64,000 bases of DNA from Strongylocentrotus purpuratus (GCF_000002235.5 NW_022145609.1:33482630-33546629), one strand, 5' to 3'; shown: positions 11,897-25,500, counted from the first letter of the stretch. Notes: generated by a model from the sequence alone, not told the origin. Translations and numbers: made by a program.

Positions 11897-12170
11897 TCAC
11901 CACCACCACCACCATTCCCACCATCATCCCTACCATCACCGTCACCACTACCAACAACAACATCCCTACCATTACCATCACTATCTATCACTCTTCTCAG
12001 CATTATCAACATCACGATCATCACCATCATCAATATTATCATCATCCCCATCATTACCCTTAACATTACCATTAACTACTACCACCATCATCATCATCAT
12101 CACAATCATCACCATCATCATCATCATCAGCTGGTAACTGGTAACTGCCATCATCACCACCATCATATGC
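11897..12170. repeat. ACC/ATC trinucleotide microsatellite
   Basis: About 270 bp built from CACCAC, CCATCA and ATCATC triplets with interruptions. The 138-codon plus frame (Pro/Ser/Ile then His runs) and the Met/Val/Asp minus frames are translations of the repeat. Confidence 0.93.
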
Positions 12171-12199
12171 AGAGGATTGTTGTAATGAAGCACAACAGA

Positions 12200-13900
12200 G
12201 AACCTCCCTGGTAACTTCAGAGATTTGTCTACCATTACTTACACTTTTTTTTCATTCACTCATTGTCAATATCACTGCAATCATTTACGAAATACAAAAA
12301 TGGTTACAATCAAAACAGATAATGGGATAAGATATGAGGATAGGAGAAAATATTATCCAGAGGTATGAGAAAGGTTTAGAACAATTACTTCATATCGCAT
12401 TTAGACACCCTGTTTAACCTGCTACCACCATGAGCTGCTTCACAAACTCACCTACTAACAAGCAACCCACAATTTAAACAAAAAGACAAATCCAGTTTCA
12501 GGGATACCATCACAATAAATTGTATGATTCCTTTTTTTTAAGTGGATGTTTAAGAATTTCATTTATATATAAAGGACAAAGATTAACCGATCAACTCCCA
12601 ATCCTACATCCAAAAAGATTAGGCTATCTACATGATTTGACTGTATGGTCTATCGTTTTACTCTAAGAAATCATTTGAACACAGGTCCCATAAACACCAA
12701 ATACAAATTGTACTGAAGACCCCCAAAAAGTACCAACCATTGCACTCAAGCCCCCACCCCCCCCCCCCCCCCCCCCAAGATTCTGCTCCCAAGATCTATA
12801 ACCCTATAGTTAATATGGAACACGACTTCCAACCTGTGGTCCTAACCATGATTAATTATATTTCACCAATCCGTGAAGTTGTTGCCATTCACAAATTACA
12901 TCATTACATGTAGTAATCCCACATTCAGGAACATACATGGAAACACACACAAAACAAGCAATCTATGAGTCAGAGTGAAGAGATGAAAGGAGACAGAAAG
13001 GGAAACTATGTAAGCCATATGAAAAAAGAAAGAAGGGGTGGAGGGAGGGGGGTCAGAGGGGGCAATGAGGTCACCTACCTTTAGGCCAGATCCGTTTAAA
13101 TCAGGTGAAGACCCGCTGTAATCAAGAAAAAACAGAGAAAAGTATGCAATTAGTCATTGGTAATTTGGAACTATAATTGTATACAGAGACTGTGATTGTA
13201 AGTGTGATATACTTGCTCATTTACAATTTAATTCATCATCACTATGAACAATAAATGAAAGTGCTTCATTTATTCATGTATTCAAAGAGCAAAGAATATG
13301 ACATCATATTCCATGAAACTTAGATCAAATAAAGCATCAAACACGTGTACATCTGTTTCTGAACAAAAATATAATGATTACAAGAAAATTGCCTACACTC
13401 CATGGTAGTTTCCTCATTAGGTGAACATACATGTACATGTGATTGATAAAGGAAGATCACCCAAACACCCAAACATTCAAACAACAGTACCTCTTTAGGC
13501 ACACATTACATGAATGACATTTCGTCTCTTGAATTTCAGTTTTCTGCAACAGAAACTAAATACTAAATCTGTACATATCAATTGCAATATCATAACAAAA
13601 TGAATAGCTATCTAAATTCAGCATGAATTACAAAAACATATTTTAAAACTATGATTACGCATAGATACTCAAACTGACAAACATTGCCTAAACGAGCACT
13701 GTGAGTGACGGCCTCAATGTATGTACCAAATTATTATTAACGTTTATTTTTCATTTTCTTGTAATCAATTATCCTGCCTGGAGGCAACTAGAATCGGCAT
13801 ACTTTCTAATTGGTATCTCTATCATTCTCATCTCCAAGTGCCCGTCCCCCCCCCCCCCCCCTCCTGGTCACACGTATCCCGCGGAGCTAATCTCCGCAAG
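12200..13900. other. Unique DNA with two long C runs
   Basis: C runs at about 12751-12778 and 13844-13862, and a purine-rich patch at 12970-13070. Just after the second C run a CpG-rich patch contains a small perfect hairpin, GCGGAG-CTAAT-CTCCGC, at about 13881. No exon could be supported. Confidence 0.45.
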
Positions 13901-13930
13901 TAGCCCATAATTTTCAGCCAAGAGGCGTAT

Positions 13931-14440
13931 CATCTCGCCTAATCTGATAATGGATAGTTTGATATGAAATCTACCCAACATGTCGTCTGCTTAAAGCCAC
14001 AAGGGCATAAGGAACATGTTAATGTGAGATAATGTTCTTTTAGCATTAAATATCCTTCTTAGCGCTTATCATATTGTGTTTGGGAAGAGGTTTACGAACA
14101 TGTTAAGTTGAGTAGTGTTTAGTAAAGTGGCTATCACAGATAATGGCAACTCAGTGGAGTCTCTCATCTTGCTTAATCTAATAATGAATACTTTGATATG
14201 AAATCAGCGAAACATATCGTCTGCTTAGAATCACAACGGCAGAAAGAACATCATAATGTAAGATAATGCTCTTTTAGCTTGAAATATCATTTGTTTAAAG
14301 CTAATTACATTGTGTTTGGATAGAGGTTCATGTACATGTTGAGTTAAGTAAGTGTTTAAGAGAGTAAGTGTTTAGGAAACTGGTCATCACAGTTATTATG
14401 AAATGTGAGGAGTAAGAGGGCCTCTCATCTTACCTAATCA
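13931..14440 (+). repeat. Diverged tandem repeat, unit about 235-260 bp
   Basis: Two full copies (from about 13931 and 14166) plus the start of a third near 14427. Each begins with CATCTYGCYTAATCTRATAATG and shares TTTGATATGAAATC, TCGTCTGCTTA, GATAATG-TCTTTTAGC, TTGTGTTTGG-AGAGGTT and GTGTTTAG. Divergence is considerable and the second unit carries an extra AGTAAGTGTTTA duplication. No coding frame. Confidence 0.75.
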
Positions 14441-14449
14441 GTCCAAATT

Positions 14450-17400
14450 TTGGATAATTGTGCATGATAATGTCACAGGGATGTTGCATTTAGCTTTGTG
14501 TTCAAGTTCAGGATAATGTGTTCAAAACTTTAACAATGTAAGGCTCACAAGATGATGCATTAACACAGCTCTCAGCAGACAATGTATTTTCCCGCTGAAA
14601 TACGTGCAAATTCATCTTGCTATCTTCAGTTTTCTTCAGGTGTGTGTGTGAGAGAGAGGGTGTGTGTGTGAGGGTGTGGGTGAGGGTTTGTATTAGGGGG
14701 AGGGGCCATCAAAGATATTAACATCATTAAATTAGAAGGGAAAGAGAGGAAAGAGGGAAGAGAGCATGACCTGACCTGAACTGTGAGGGCAGCATCCAGA
14801 TTTCATAACATGACATTATACATGACATTTTGGTATGTGCAGTGTAGGTAAATGTTAGCATTATTGACTGTTGAATGAGGTCTAACACCCCCTCAATAAA
14901 CATTTAAAGGTGGTATTAAAATCTGATCTGGTAATGACATGTATGTACATTTAAACATATTCTACTGAAACTCACAGAAAACATATTCTTTGCTTTACTC
15001 AAATAATTGTATGATTTACTTTACCATAAAAATGGATATAGTCATACGATATTCCTTTGCAATGTTGAATGTTTCATCTCAATATTTGTATGTGATTTGG
15101 ATCCTGCTCGAGCTTATTTTTCATCATTATCAGAACCCAAATCTAAATTTGTCTACCGTAATCACGACTCTAATGTCATTTGGCAAGGCATTAATCTACA
15201 TTTGCCACTCCATACCCAGGAGAGATATGGGGACCTGGTAGGATGACGAAAGCCTTTGTTTAATCAACTGCCATATGCCATCACAGTGACCATACATGTA
15301 TGTTAGTATTCCCTTGAGAGTGGAGATCGTGCACATTGTTTATACATGAATCCGATGACCGAGGTAATAATATCTGTGAGGTAATAATCTGTAAAGCGCT
15401 TAGAGACGGTGTTTCGTATCAAGCGCTATATAAATCCAGATTATTATTATTCAGGGGCATCATAAAGATAACATGAACATTAACATAAACGTGTTAACAT
15501 ATATGCGAGTTTGTAAACCCAATTGATTCTACCAGTTCAAACTCATTGTTTGACTCCATGAATGCTGTATGTACAATGGAGCCTGATTTGGCAACTACTG
15601 TACCTGTAAGACCAAAATTTATTTATACCATTCATTTTTCCTCTTCGCCAGTATTTATAGCCTAAAGGAACCTACATGTATACTTACGTAAATACATTCA
15701 CCTGTACATTTTAAGACCAACAGCCTATAAAGATCACTTTTTTCCACCTTGAGCAGTTTTTAAATACAGCCAGTTATCTCTGTTCTACATAAGTTTTTAC
15801 CAAGACAGGTAAATCAAATCTAGCAATATGTTATGAATTTCTTCATGTTCGTAAACATACAAGGGTATATTATTGCAAGTTGCAAGGGGAAGCCAGATTC
15901 ATGCACATGGATGCCTACACATGCATTAGATGAAAAAGATGAAAATAACAAGGTCTGTGACCTTGCACAAACCATAAGGCTCTTTGATGAACATATTGCA
16001 AAAACACATGCCAGGCTGTGAACAACAATCAGTGATGATACATGGCTGGTGAGTGGGTATATTCATAACTCGTAATGATTGTGTGTGCACTCTTTACCAA
16101 ACCTAAAGGCATTGGCTATGTTCATACGGGATCATCGTAGTTTAAACTCTAAGTTTGTTCAGTTCAGATCAATTCACTTTTTTATTTAACCATTTAAAAT
16201 CAAATAGACAAAGCATGTCATACAAATAAGAATCGTTAGGATTCCCATAAGAACTTCGAAATTATAAACCGGTATCCACTGACAATGACGGGGTCCACAT
16301 GAGACCAAGACACGAAACAACGAGTGTTCAAGGTTTTAGACTGTCTGTACAAGCCAAGCAAGCGGTCTTTTTAAACTACATTGTGATGAGTATGTGACCT
16401 CAAGTTCATTCTAAATTTGAATTGAATTAATTCACCACTTTCATAAAAATGTGGTAAGTCAAAGAATACGATAAAATATTTTTTACAAACATGGATAAGC
16501 CAGCAAAATGGAAAATACACTAAAGCACTAACATTAAGATCGCTCTAGGTTTAAATAATGTCAAGTGCACACAGTTCCGAACTAAACTGAAAGCTAATGA
16601 ACAGTCATATGAATCTATCTACCTATAAACAATTACAGAGCTACTTGAACGCTCGATCCCCTTGATGAATATTTTGCTGCATTTCCAATTTTGTCAACAC
16701 ATCAAGTGGATATGTATCAGCTTTGGCATCGAGGTAAAATTATTTAAAATATCATACACAATGCTTCGTGTCCATGGCGCAAGGGGTTGATTAATTGCGG
16801 ATAAATTTAGACAATTACTGGGGTGGATTGCTTTTGGTAGTTGCCTTTGCTGCTTACATGTCCATTTGTATTTCATCTCCCGTGAAAGATGAATTGTCAA
16901 CCTGCAATTGCAATAAATGTATGGTAATATCTCCCACATTGTTATGTGTTGCTCATGGAGTAGAGATTCATTACTTGGGCTTTAGTGTTGTTCATGTAGC
17001 TGATTTATGACTTCTGTTTTCCTCCTGCCTGTGGAGTAAACATATGATCCATGAGCAATGAATTTTTAATCAATGTGTAATTAAATTCTTATTGCTGTAC
17101 CCCGATCCATTGCACCCCAAATTATTACCATGTGTGTACAAACTGGCAGCTTTTAACTGCATGTTTTCATTTTCATACATACGGGTTCATTTAATAACCA
17201 TGTACATCCAATATTCCTGGATGAGCTATGAAAAGAATAAATGATAAGAACTGGTGCCAATTTGAGGAGCGAAAGCTGATTCATTTAGACCTTCAGAAAA
17301 TTCTGTACTGAAATAGGCAGCTTTGTGGTTTGGATCTTCTTTTCTTCATGCGCCTTCGTTTTATTCTGTAAGAATTAATTTTACATTTACCAGAACTCAG

Positions 17401-18120
17401 TTTATCTTTAATTACATGTACATGTAGGCCTGCTGCTTTTCCGATGATATGGTATGTTGGGAATTTCACTGACAATATGCTCTATGGCTACACAGCTGTT
17501 GCATGATAAATATTATCTTACTACATAGGTCTGTACAGCTTTGATTGGTATTACATTTACCGTTGTTTTCTGAATCAATTACATAGCCAGGGCAGCTGTT
17601 GCATCTGATTTTCACAATTTGTTTTGTTTTCTGACCTGACTCCAGGCTTTGTAGGTCAATCTAACTTTTTTATTTCTCTGTTACAACGTGGATAAATCGT
17701 CACCAATTAGATAAGTCATGAACCGGAGAAAATGGAATTATTTCAAAATAATTCCCTTTAATTACTTCTTCTTATTTATTTTCTATAGGAGGTGAAAACG
17801 AAGCATATAAATATAAATCTTCTGGTACTTGTAAAAAGTAAATGTATTTCCTTGTTTTAGGTTCTTAGCAAGTCCTTAATTTTACTAGAAATTTTTCATC
17901 ACTTTCACTTTGATGTCAAGAGTTAAAATAATTATCAACTCTTCTGAGTTTTGCTCTTAAATTTAAGATCTTCAATCTCAAAACTCAATCCAGTTCTAAT
18001 TTCACTTCAGCATCAACTTTCAATGTTATCATACTTGGTTTCGCACTCTTCATCAGAGAATTTACCTGTCTTGTTTTTTTTATAACGATCCTTTAAAATA
18101 TACTTCTTCCCTCTGTAATT
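14450..18120. other. Unique AT-rich DNA, no gene supported
   Basis: Contains a short GT/GA-rich stretch at 14638-14700 and the SINE tail described separately. A consensus GGCTG-GTGAGT donor near 16048 has stops in all frames just upstream. Frames at 15833-16021 and 16694-17010 show no known motif. Confidence 0.45.
15385..15452 (+). mobile_element. SINE 3' tail fragment
   Basis: The pair TAAAGCGCTTAGAGAC and AAGCGCTATATAAAT followed by ATTATTATTATT is the 3' end I know from tRNA-derived SINEs widespread in marine invertebrates. The body and Pol III promoter are missing, so it is a 5'-truncated copy. Confidence 0.65.
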
Positions 18121-18121
18121 T

Positions 18122-18165
18122 AAAGGGGAAGTCCACTCTGGTATCAGGGTGTACTTCCCCTTAAA
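18122..18165. mobile_element. Miniature hairpin element
   Basis: About 44 bp forming a near-complete palindrome: TAAAGGGGAAGTCCAC on the left, and the same sequence with few changes inverted on the right (TACTTCCCCTTAAA). It directly abuts the AAGGTA-family MITE that starts at 18164, sharing the TTAA/TA junction bases. Confidence 0.55.
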
Positions 18166-18634
18166 GGTACTACATGTATGTCCCTTTTGCAGCCAACCTC
18201 AAATTCTGTAGAACTTTGCAAGAATTATGAATATGTCATGTACGTCCTATCTGTGAAATTTAAACGTTAGCAGTGTCCTAATATTCAAATTATGCAAGGA
18301 AACCTGTTTACTTGCTAGGCTTCACTGTCAGACACTATTGAGTATTAAACTGACTGGCTTTCTTTTCTTCTTTGGTAGCAACATACATGTACATAAAATG
18401 AGCTGTAAAGGGTATATGAGCATTTGTCTACATCAATAACCCACTTCTTGTGATGGCCAAAATTAAACTGATTTGACAACTAATCTCGTTATTTTCCAAC
18501 TTGAAGACATTTTCAAGCCCCACCTTTTTTAGGGAAGTTCTAAATTAGTATTATCTTTCAAATGCCGTTGGAATTTAACCTTTTCATTTTTTTTGGCCTG
18601 CAAATGGGACATACAGGCTGTAGTAGGCTACCTT
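18164..18634. mobile_element. AAGGTA-family MITE, copy 1
   Basis: Ends are inverted (AAGGTAC ... TACCTT, extended by ATGTCCCTTTTGCAG-like against CTGCAAATGGGACAT) and flanked by TA on both sides (18162-18163, 18635-18636), as for Tc1/mariner-type insertions. It aligns along its whole length with 46661-47191. Relative to that copy it lacks about 95 bp; the deletion lies between two GATT repeats. No coding capacity. Confidence 0.82.
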
Positions 18635-18639
18635 TAAAA

Positions 18640-20270
18640 GGCAGTTCATTACCTGCACTGTACATGTACATTGTAAGCCATAAGCAATTTCAGCCATCAA
18701 TAAAAATTGACAGGAATAAATACCTAGACATTTCTACAATACAATCCAATATCATGCATTATTCAGAGCGAAAGTACTAGAGTGATCAAAATATGAAAAA
18801 ATTGATCAACGATGGCGGCTTTTGATGAACAATAGACATAACTCATCAATATGTATGTCAATTCGGCCACAGTTACAGTAACACAGCCAGGGCAAGAGGG
18901 ATGAATAGAATCAACCAAGGTTGGTGAACATTCTCCACACAAAGAAAGAGTAATTGGAAAGAGGAAAAAACAGCATTGATAGACTGATAAAGTTTTCATT
19001 AACGCAGGTCTTCACTTCTCATCGACAATTTAGATTTCATAATACACCACAATGGCTTCAATGTTATTGCAACCGAGGTAATATTTGCATGACAATCGAA
19101 ACGGGCTCACAAAACGGTGGCAGTATTGATCGGACTTTGATGCATTCATTGTATGGTTTTTGATCAACTCAATTCTCTTTCTCTCTCTCTCTGTCTCTCT
19201 CTCTCTTTCTCCCCTTCTCTCTCTCTACCCTCATATAAAGTGCTTTCTGTCGATGAGGCCCGTCCTCGCTTGGTTACTAATTGATGAGCTTCTCAAGCAA
19301 GGCATGAAATATTGCTTTTTTAACTCATTGAAATAAAGAGACCTTTAGCTCTTTTAATTTACTTTCTTCTTCCTCTCACCCTCCCTCCCTCCCTTTATAA
19401 AGATGCATGAAGCCATGTCCAGCACAATGCATGTTACAGAGACAGCAGAACATTCAACTACTCACACAGAGTGCTCCTTCAGTCTTTCTGCCCCTAAATA
19501 CATAATTTGCAATCAGCACATTACATGTTGCTGCCTGGTCAAACATTGCTTCACTTCCGTCTTTCTGACTCTAAACAATTTGTAAAACACAAGCTCTAAG
19601 TCCTACAACAATCGCTCCATGATATCTAACCGAAATTCCGAACATCAACCCTGGATTAAACAGTATACCTGTATGTACATGCAATTCTAATCTTACTCAT
19701 AACCTAAACTATGTTTAACCTGAAACCCAACTGCCACTCAAACGTTAACCCATCTAGATGACGAAATAAAGCCTAAATCTATGATGTATTGCAACTATAG
19801 CATGTGTAGGAACACATCTCAAAATGTAATACACATACAGCACATACAGTAGCATGTTGCATAGTGTTCAAGCAGTGTCTTCCCATCGCATTAATTTGCA
19901 TCGAGATGAGTCACTACCAGACAGGAGTGAGAACTACAGGTGTCGAAGCAGCAGCAGCCCTCTCTGAATCACTGCACGATCAATACCCATCACACGACCG
20001 ACGTTCCTCCTTGCAGCCAGCGCGTGGGCCGCCACGGTGCAGGGTGGGACAGGGAGCAACAGGAAAGGCAGCAGTGATACCAATTAGCTACTAGCCACAG
20101 ATGAAGGGGGACGCAAATGCTCACCCTCTTCCTATCATGTGTCTAGGGGTGAAGGGTGTGGTGATCGACGAAGAGTGCACTTCCAGAAGAGGCTGCAAAG
20201 TACAAACACTGTAATCTTACATGGACCTAGCTCTCTCCTTCAGACAGTGTAGGTAGTATCAATAATTTGA
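18640..20270. other. Unique DNA, no gene supported
   Basis: A CT microsatellite lies at 19182-19227. A GC-richer patch at 19860-20100 holds one open frame of 76 codons with Ala/Arg/Gly-rich, low-information sequence and no good splice context. Confidence 0.45.
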
Positions 20271-20331
20271 GCAATGAAGCTCTTATGGCTCATTCACACA
20301 CGACACGGTTAGCTACCACTGAGAGCAGCGA

Positions 20332-20339
20332 TATAAAAG
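20332..20339 (+). promoter_or_regulatory. Possible TATA box with a short first exon
   Basis: TATAAAAG sits at the edge of a GC-richer block. An ATG follows 56 bases downstream (20388) and opens 12 codons up to a GTAAGG donor-like site at 20424. Between lies a GGTAAGG-rich purine stretch. No Inr is obvious. Isolated TATA matches are common by chance in AT-rich DNA, so this is a lead rather than a promoter call. Confidence 0.2.
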
Positions 20340-21270
20340 GGGTAAGGGTAGAGGTAAGGGTAGGGGTGGCGGAAATCATCGAAATCCATGGATAGCACCA
20401 ACAAACTACACCTTACAACAACAGTAAGGAAATGGCATCAGCGTTGAGCAAACACAACTTATAACTTTCAACAGATAGTGATAGTATATTTAAGAGGTTG
20501 CATTCAATAAAGCTTTTTGAATGAAGAGGCTCTTGCTTCATAATAAATTTAGTACATACAGCTGATGGAAGCATCAAGCACAATGTAGGCCTATCTCAAA
20601 AAGAGACTAGCTGTAAGATTTCATTTTTTACACAATAATTTAACCAACCTCAATTAATGAATCACAAATGTATAAATTCAAAATTACCTTCAATGTTGAT
20701 GAAGAAAATGTGTCTTCTCTCTCAAAAAATGTAAATGTATTTCCGCCAACTGCATTGAGTACAAGTACACAAAAGCACTGAATACAGGTAAAAGTGAAAT
20801 CGGACCAAACTTCGACACCAGATTCGATCACTCACTAAACAGATCTCCTCCTGGTATTCTTGATCCTCCCCTATCCTGCAAATTTCCAGAATGACTAGAA
20901 GCAAACAATGCAATGGCTCCTACCAAAAACTAACCCCAAATCTGAGGCTCACAAGAAGAGATAACAAACGGTACTATTCAAGAGAACAATGAGCCAATGC
21001 TGATTGATGGTAGGAGAGAAATGGTAGAAGCATCCAAAAGAAGTGCTGGTACAATCAAGTTTGGGTTTATGCTCAGATTACAAGAGCTGTAAAGAATATG
21101 ATACACATTTAAAAACATGCATATTATCTGTTTCTTCACTTTCCTTTCTACATGTACTCTAAAAATGCAGTAATAAAGATGGGAATCATTGGTTTTCACC
21201 ACTATGTTTTTACATTTACATTAATCTGTACAAGATGAGTCTGTACATGTACATGTAATAGGCTGTACAC

Positions 21271-21724
21271 TAGGGCTGTGCAAAACAGTGTAATGAGGTA
21301 CCTGAGTACACTCCCAGGTTCACAGGCGAATACTCGAATATTCGGACGCCATGTTTCTTTATAATTTTTTTGAATTTTTTTGATTTTTTTTTAATTTTTG
21401 GATTTTTGGATTTTTTTTCTTTTTTTGCCACTACCATACCACTCAGCAGTTTCTCAGGTCCCTCGCTGAAAACGCATGCAACTTTACTTTGAGTTGCAGT
21501 TGAAGGTGCCGATTTAATAAGAAAAATAACAGTAAACAATGGTGTTTTAAAAACCAAAGATTGCAGAAAAATCCATTTTCCTCCAAGTCCAAACAGAAAT
21601 CTGGACATTTGGTCCCAGTTTCTGAAAGGTGAGTTTGACAGTGCTTGAGTTGGGAAACATTTTTACCGACGGTACCATGCCAGCGGACGCCGCTCTCCCT
21701 GGCACGGGTAAGCGTGGGCCTGGA

Positions 21725-21775
<51 letters not shown>

Positions 21776-21867
21776 TTTGCGGCCGAATATTCGGGTACAA
21801 GAAATCGTACCCGAGTAGTTGTCAACCGTGCGGGTACTCGAGCATTCGACTACCCGTCGCAGCCTTA
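21271..21867. mobile_element. Non-autonomous hAT-type element
   Basis: A 597 bp element flanked by a perfect 8 bp direct repeat CTGTACAC (21263-21270 and 21868-21875). Its ends are imperfect inverted repeats, TAGGGCTGTGC against TAAGGCTGCGAC, followed on both sides by GAATATTCG-type motifs (GAATACTCGAATATTCGG left, CCGAATATTCGGGTAC right). Eight-base duplications and a TAGGGNTGNG start fit hAT. The interior is low complexity: T-rich from 21360, and a run of about 48 T at 21727-21774. No transposase is present. The open frames here, including lysine runs, are artefacts. Confidence 0.85.
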
Positions 21868-21963
21868 CTGTACACATCCACAAAGTTGGATAAAAGCTTA
21901 ACCATCTGTTCAGTTTTCAGTTAAATGATTTGTATCATTTTGGAGAAGTATTACTACATGGTA

Positions 21964-21986
21964 TGTACATGTACATGTACATGTAG
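21964..21986. repeat. (ACATGT)n short palindromic repeat
   Basis: Three to four overlapping copies of TACATGTA. The same 8-mer recurs singly at many places in the window. Confidence 0.85.
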
Positions 21987-22559
21987 GTATGCTAATCAAT
22001 ATACTGACAATAAGACCAAATGTTGATCACTAATAAACTACATTCCCATCCATTTCTAATAAAAAAAAATATCTCACATTTGTTTAATCCTTCTTAGAGT
22101 TTATTGATTATGATTTGTGAATGAAAAAAGTGTAGATAAACAGAATGATGCAGTAGGATAGAGGCTGTTCAGAAACATAAAGCACACAACCAGAGCAGTC
22201 TCCTCCTTCCCTCTAGAAAACCATGACCCACTCATTTGCTTAGAGGTTAGATGGAGCCCTTGTGACATTAGAAAGTGATTTTAGAAGAAAAAAATTGAAA
22301 AGAATTAGAAGGAAAAAAAAAATCAAGCTTATGGTCAACTACATGTAAGTCTTTAAAATCTGATGGTGCCAAAACTCTAAAAATAAATTTGGTAAGACTA
22401 CAACATCTTGAACACCAGATGGCAACATACCATAATTCCCAGTAGAGTGTAAAATGGAACCTTGCCAGAAGATTTGCCTGGCATAGCATAAGAGAACGGT
22501 CTAAGATGTTATGAGTAATCGGTCCATTACTTCCCTCGTCATTAACGCCCAATTATGCC

Positions 22560-25500
22560 CTCAAAACATTGGCTATAAAAGTACAACATTAACATTTCCG
22601 TACAGATTACGGATGATTTAATTTTTCAATTAGGGGATCAACATAGGGACAAGTTGTTTAGTGGGGCTTTTACCAACTAAAATGATCACTTTTTATGCCA
22701 ATTCTCTTACTCAAGACACTGACAATTCTGTTCTCTTCTTTAAAAAAAAAAGGAGTAAATTCAGGGTGGAAAATTATTGTTTTTTCGGGCAAATAAACAT
22801 GAATTGATTGACACAAAATATCAGTTCAAATGGCCCATTTAATTTCCCAGGAGTATCAACAATGTCTGTTTCAGTTCTGGTAATGAGTACTAATGACCTA
22901 AAATATTCTCACATGACTTTAAAAAAAGATGATTTTGTTTAATAATGAGCAGAGTCTGCACTGTCTGCAATGTCAAACTATACTGACAGCATGTACATGT
23001 ATAGGAGAAATGCCAACCTTCTTCAACAACAAAAAATATCTTAAGAGCAAAAAACAGTATTTTAGGACAAAAAACAGTATTTTTGAAAAAATCTCTCAAC
23101 TTAACATATCGCCCAATTGAGCAGCTTAAAAAACCTGGCAGTACCACGTATACGTACCCGGATCGGAGTGCGACGTGCATACATTACACGTGGGTTGTTC
23201 GCAATGTGCGCAGTTTGGGTGCATCATTTGAAGATGTAGGTGCATAATACACTTACGGCACAAAGCCCATGATCGAAAATTAAGACAAACGTCATAAAAA
23301 AAAAAATTAAAAATATATTTTTTTTTAAACGTAACAAAACATACAAAAAACGTAATGCCGTATTGATAGCGAAAAAACGGAACAGTTGGCATCTCTGGTA
23401 TATGCTTTATACTTTTGCACAGCTGGATACTGACTTAGCTGGGCTCCGCTCAAGGCTTTAGGAATTGCGGTAAAACAGTCCAAATTAGAGACTGGGCATG
23501 CAGACTATAAACCCCCTTTAGAAAAAAAATCTGCTAAAAGCCAGAAGGGCGTTATCTTCATGTAAAATGCTATTGACAATGATATGATAAACATCTTTCT
23601 GGCTCTCAAAGGACAGTATATCATACTTGGAATGATTTATAACACAATTCAGAGAACTAGTGTTAGACTATTATTACCTTCTCAATACCACATTCAAACC
23701 CGATGTATCAAAGTCAATGTCCTGTGGGTTTTTTCCAGCAACAAGAGGGTTAAAGTGCACTTCTACATACATGTACGTAAGCACTATACCAGTATCCTGA
23801 TATTAAGTAACTAGCTGCCGCTGTACAGCTACATGTGAACTCCATATGGTGTCAAAAACACTTCAGTACAAGTCAAGAGGGACCATCATAAAAAATATGA
23901 TCTTCACGTTGTACATGTTACTAAATCCCAAGGTTAACATTTTCAGTATTATCATTTTATGTACATAAATTCTATATTTATAAGTTCCCTGTTGCTTTTA
24001 CATTCCATAATTCATACCATGGTTTGGGGGTTCTTTTGAAATCTTGGTCTGTGCTTGTGTATGTACTATGCATTTTATTCATCATTAAAGGGAAAAAAAA
24101 AAGAAACATATGGTACTGGTAGACAGCTCCAATAATCTCTTATACATGTACATTTCTTCTTCTTGGTTTTGTATCTACATTTTTTTTTTTTTTTACTCCT
24201 GTCTCATTTTCAGTCTTTTTTTATCTACTTCTTTCTGTCTTCACTTATTTCCTCCTGGTCCTGTCTGTATCAGCTCTATCTTGTGTTGATTGAAGTGGTG
24301 CGAATTTGATTTTGTTTTGAAAGCAAATTTTTAGGTTTCTTCATGTGATGTACTTGAGTACTTGATTTCTAAGTGGCAAAATTCTTAAGTTTACAAACTA
24401 TCGAAAGCATGTAAGGTGCACATTGAATTGATTTCATTTAATAATCACAGTAAAACTCACATCGGCCTAAAAGGACTGCTATGCAGCAAGTCTGTGTTAC
24501 AAACATAAAACAGATCATATAGAACCCCCAAATTGAATATAAATACATAGAATAAATAACAACTAAAAGGTACAAAGTGAAGAGAGAAAGCTAATAAACA
24601 AAAAGGAATTACAGATATAAACATACACTGTATATGTACAAGTATATGATATAAAAGTGTCATATGAAATAATAAGGGAACTACAAAATGAAATTAAAAA
24701 GCTCACGAATCATATGAAAATTGTAATAGGTCTCCAGGTATACTCTATGAATAAAAGGCAGTTGCCACAATTTTAATCTGAATGTACATGTATAATTACA
24801 CTAGTGCAACTTTGGGCTTGAAATACAAAAAATTAAAATCTCAAACTTGACCTTTGCATTGAGCTCTGAACTACAGTATGTTCATAATTTGCTTTTTTTT
24901 TAATCAAGCCAGAACATGAGTCAGTCATCAGCATGTTGGACTACACATTCAGCCGTTGAGTAAAGTAAACAATGGACTTCCCAGTAAGTCATAAGGAGTA
25001 CAAAAGTCAAAATACTGACTAACATTGTCAACAAGATCATTTCAATGTTGACATTTCAACAGGATCTCATCAACACCCTTACAGGTGCACTAGCTACTTG
25101 TCGCAAAACTATTACCCTTTTTTTAAATGGCCATACTGGATTTATACAGAAATATGATTCAGAACACAATGATCCCCCTTTGAATATAAAATTACGGCAC
25201 ATTTGCTTGTATGAATACGTACTGATACTGGATCTCCACTTTTGACAAAAATGGACGAAATGTTAATTTAATGCAATTTCCCACTTCTTCATGTAGGCCT
25301 ACAGGTGTACATTCTCTCAAAAAAATTATCCATCTACATGTTTTTTTTTAAACAATTTATTTATGGTGCAAAACAAAATATGATTACCGTAGCAGCCTAT
25401 GGCTGAATTGTTGACATTTTACAAGCTAGTTTTAAAAATACATAAAATGCGATTCTAAAGTGGTAAGAATATACAAAAGCTACAGATGTAGGTGATACTC

